Below are positions 15,449 to 15,598 of a stretch of 15,598 nt of DNA, piece after piece. Source of the DNA: an uncultured Bacteroidales bacterium. GTDB lineage: Bacteria > Bacteroidota > Bacteroidia > Bacteroidales > UBA4417. The notes below the pieces were generated by a model, which worked only from the letters and a program-made list of their open reading frames with translations, had not been told where the DNA came from and did no database searches. The first letter of the stretch is position 1; every line of letters begins with the position of its first letter. Made by a program: the position numbers and the translations under genes. Location: contig CAIXAQ010000923.1 in the NCBI GenBank assembly GCA_903917425.1, forward strand, positions 1 through 15,598, in the 5' to 3' direction.

Positions 15449-15598
15449 TACCGCCTACCGCCCATTGCCTACTGCCTATTGCCTATTGCCTACTGCCTAC
15501 TGCCTACTGCCTATTCCCTACTGCCTATTCCCTACTGCCTATTCCCTACTGCCTACTGCCTATTCCCTACTGCCTACTGCCTACTGCCTATTCCCTAC
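15446..15598 (+). repeat. Heptamer satellite array 2, continuing past the window
   Basis: Twenty-one complete 7-bp units plus six bases of another run in perfect register to the last base. The units are GCCTACT, GCCTATT and CCCTACT, with GCCTACC twice and GCCCATT once at the start. From about 15509 on, GCCTATT is always followed by CCCTACT, giving a 14-bp higher-order unit interspersed with single GCCTACT units. That points to recent expansion of a larger block. This array is more homogeneous than array 1. Confidence 0.92.

Noticed and set aside
14795..15598. CRISPR array, because of many short regularly spaced repeats.
   Set aside because: The period is 7 bp with no unique spacers, the unit is not palindromic, and no cas genes are visible.

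Overview
The window looks like a chromosomal segment from a Bacteroidota (Bacteroidetes) bacterium. The evidence is a SusC/SusD pair, lipoprotein-type secreted glycosidases, A-rich leaders without clear Shine-Dalgarno sequences, a very large multi-PAS histidine kinase, and moderate-to-low GC. Using cellobiose phosphorylase beside secreted glucanases suggests, but does not prove, a fermentative polysaccharide degrader.

Positions 1-10873 are a same-strand polysaccharide utilization locus (PUL) for a beta-1,4-linked glucan. It holds the 3' end of a SusC-type TonB-dependent transporter, a SusD-type surface glycan-binding lipoprotein, a GPH/MFS sugar permease with a large predicted periplasmic insertion, a GH94 cellobiose phosphorylase, a GH9 glucanase lipoprotein and a GH3 beta-glucosidase. 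Working model: GH9 cuts the glucan, SusC/D bring oligosaccharides into the periplasm, GH3 and GH9 trim them, the permease imports cellobiose, and GH94 splits it with phosphate to glucose-1-phosphate plus glucose. The 417-bp gap between SusD and the permease holds two consecutive long inverted repeats. The second contains a nested terminator hairpin that competes with a longer stem, so it may set the transporter-to-enzyme ratio.

Positions 10901-11548 hold a convergent, N-terminally truncated HxlR-type regulator (probable pseudogene) and a gene-free leader. Positions 11549-14671 encode a soluble orphan histidine kinase with about six PAS domains, a HisKA_3-type phosphoacceptor region and an ATPase domain. 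Its N-box lacks the usual Glu, and its last residues are encoded by a repeat.

Positions 14639-15598 are the least ordinary part. Two copies of a compound repeat flank a small four-helix-bundle (S23/IVP family) gene. Each copy has a few inverted heptamers, a roughly 140-bp conserved core, and a strict 7-bp satellite of GCCTAYT-type units. The first satellite runs to the gene's start codon and the second runs off the window. The arrangement suggests a dispersed repeat/gene module and is the best candidate here for something undescribed.
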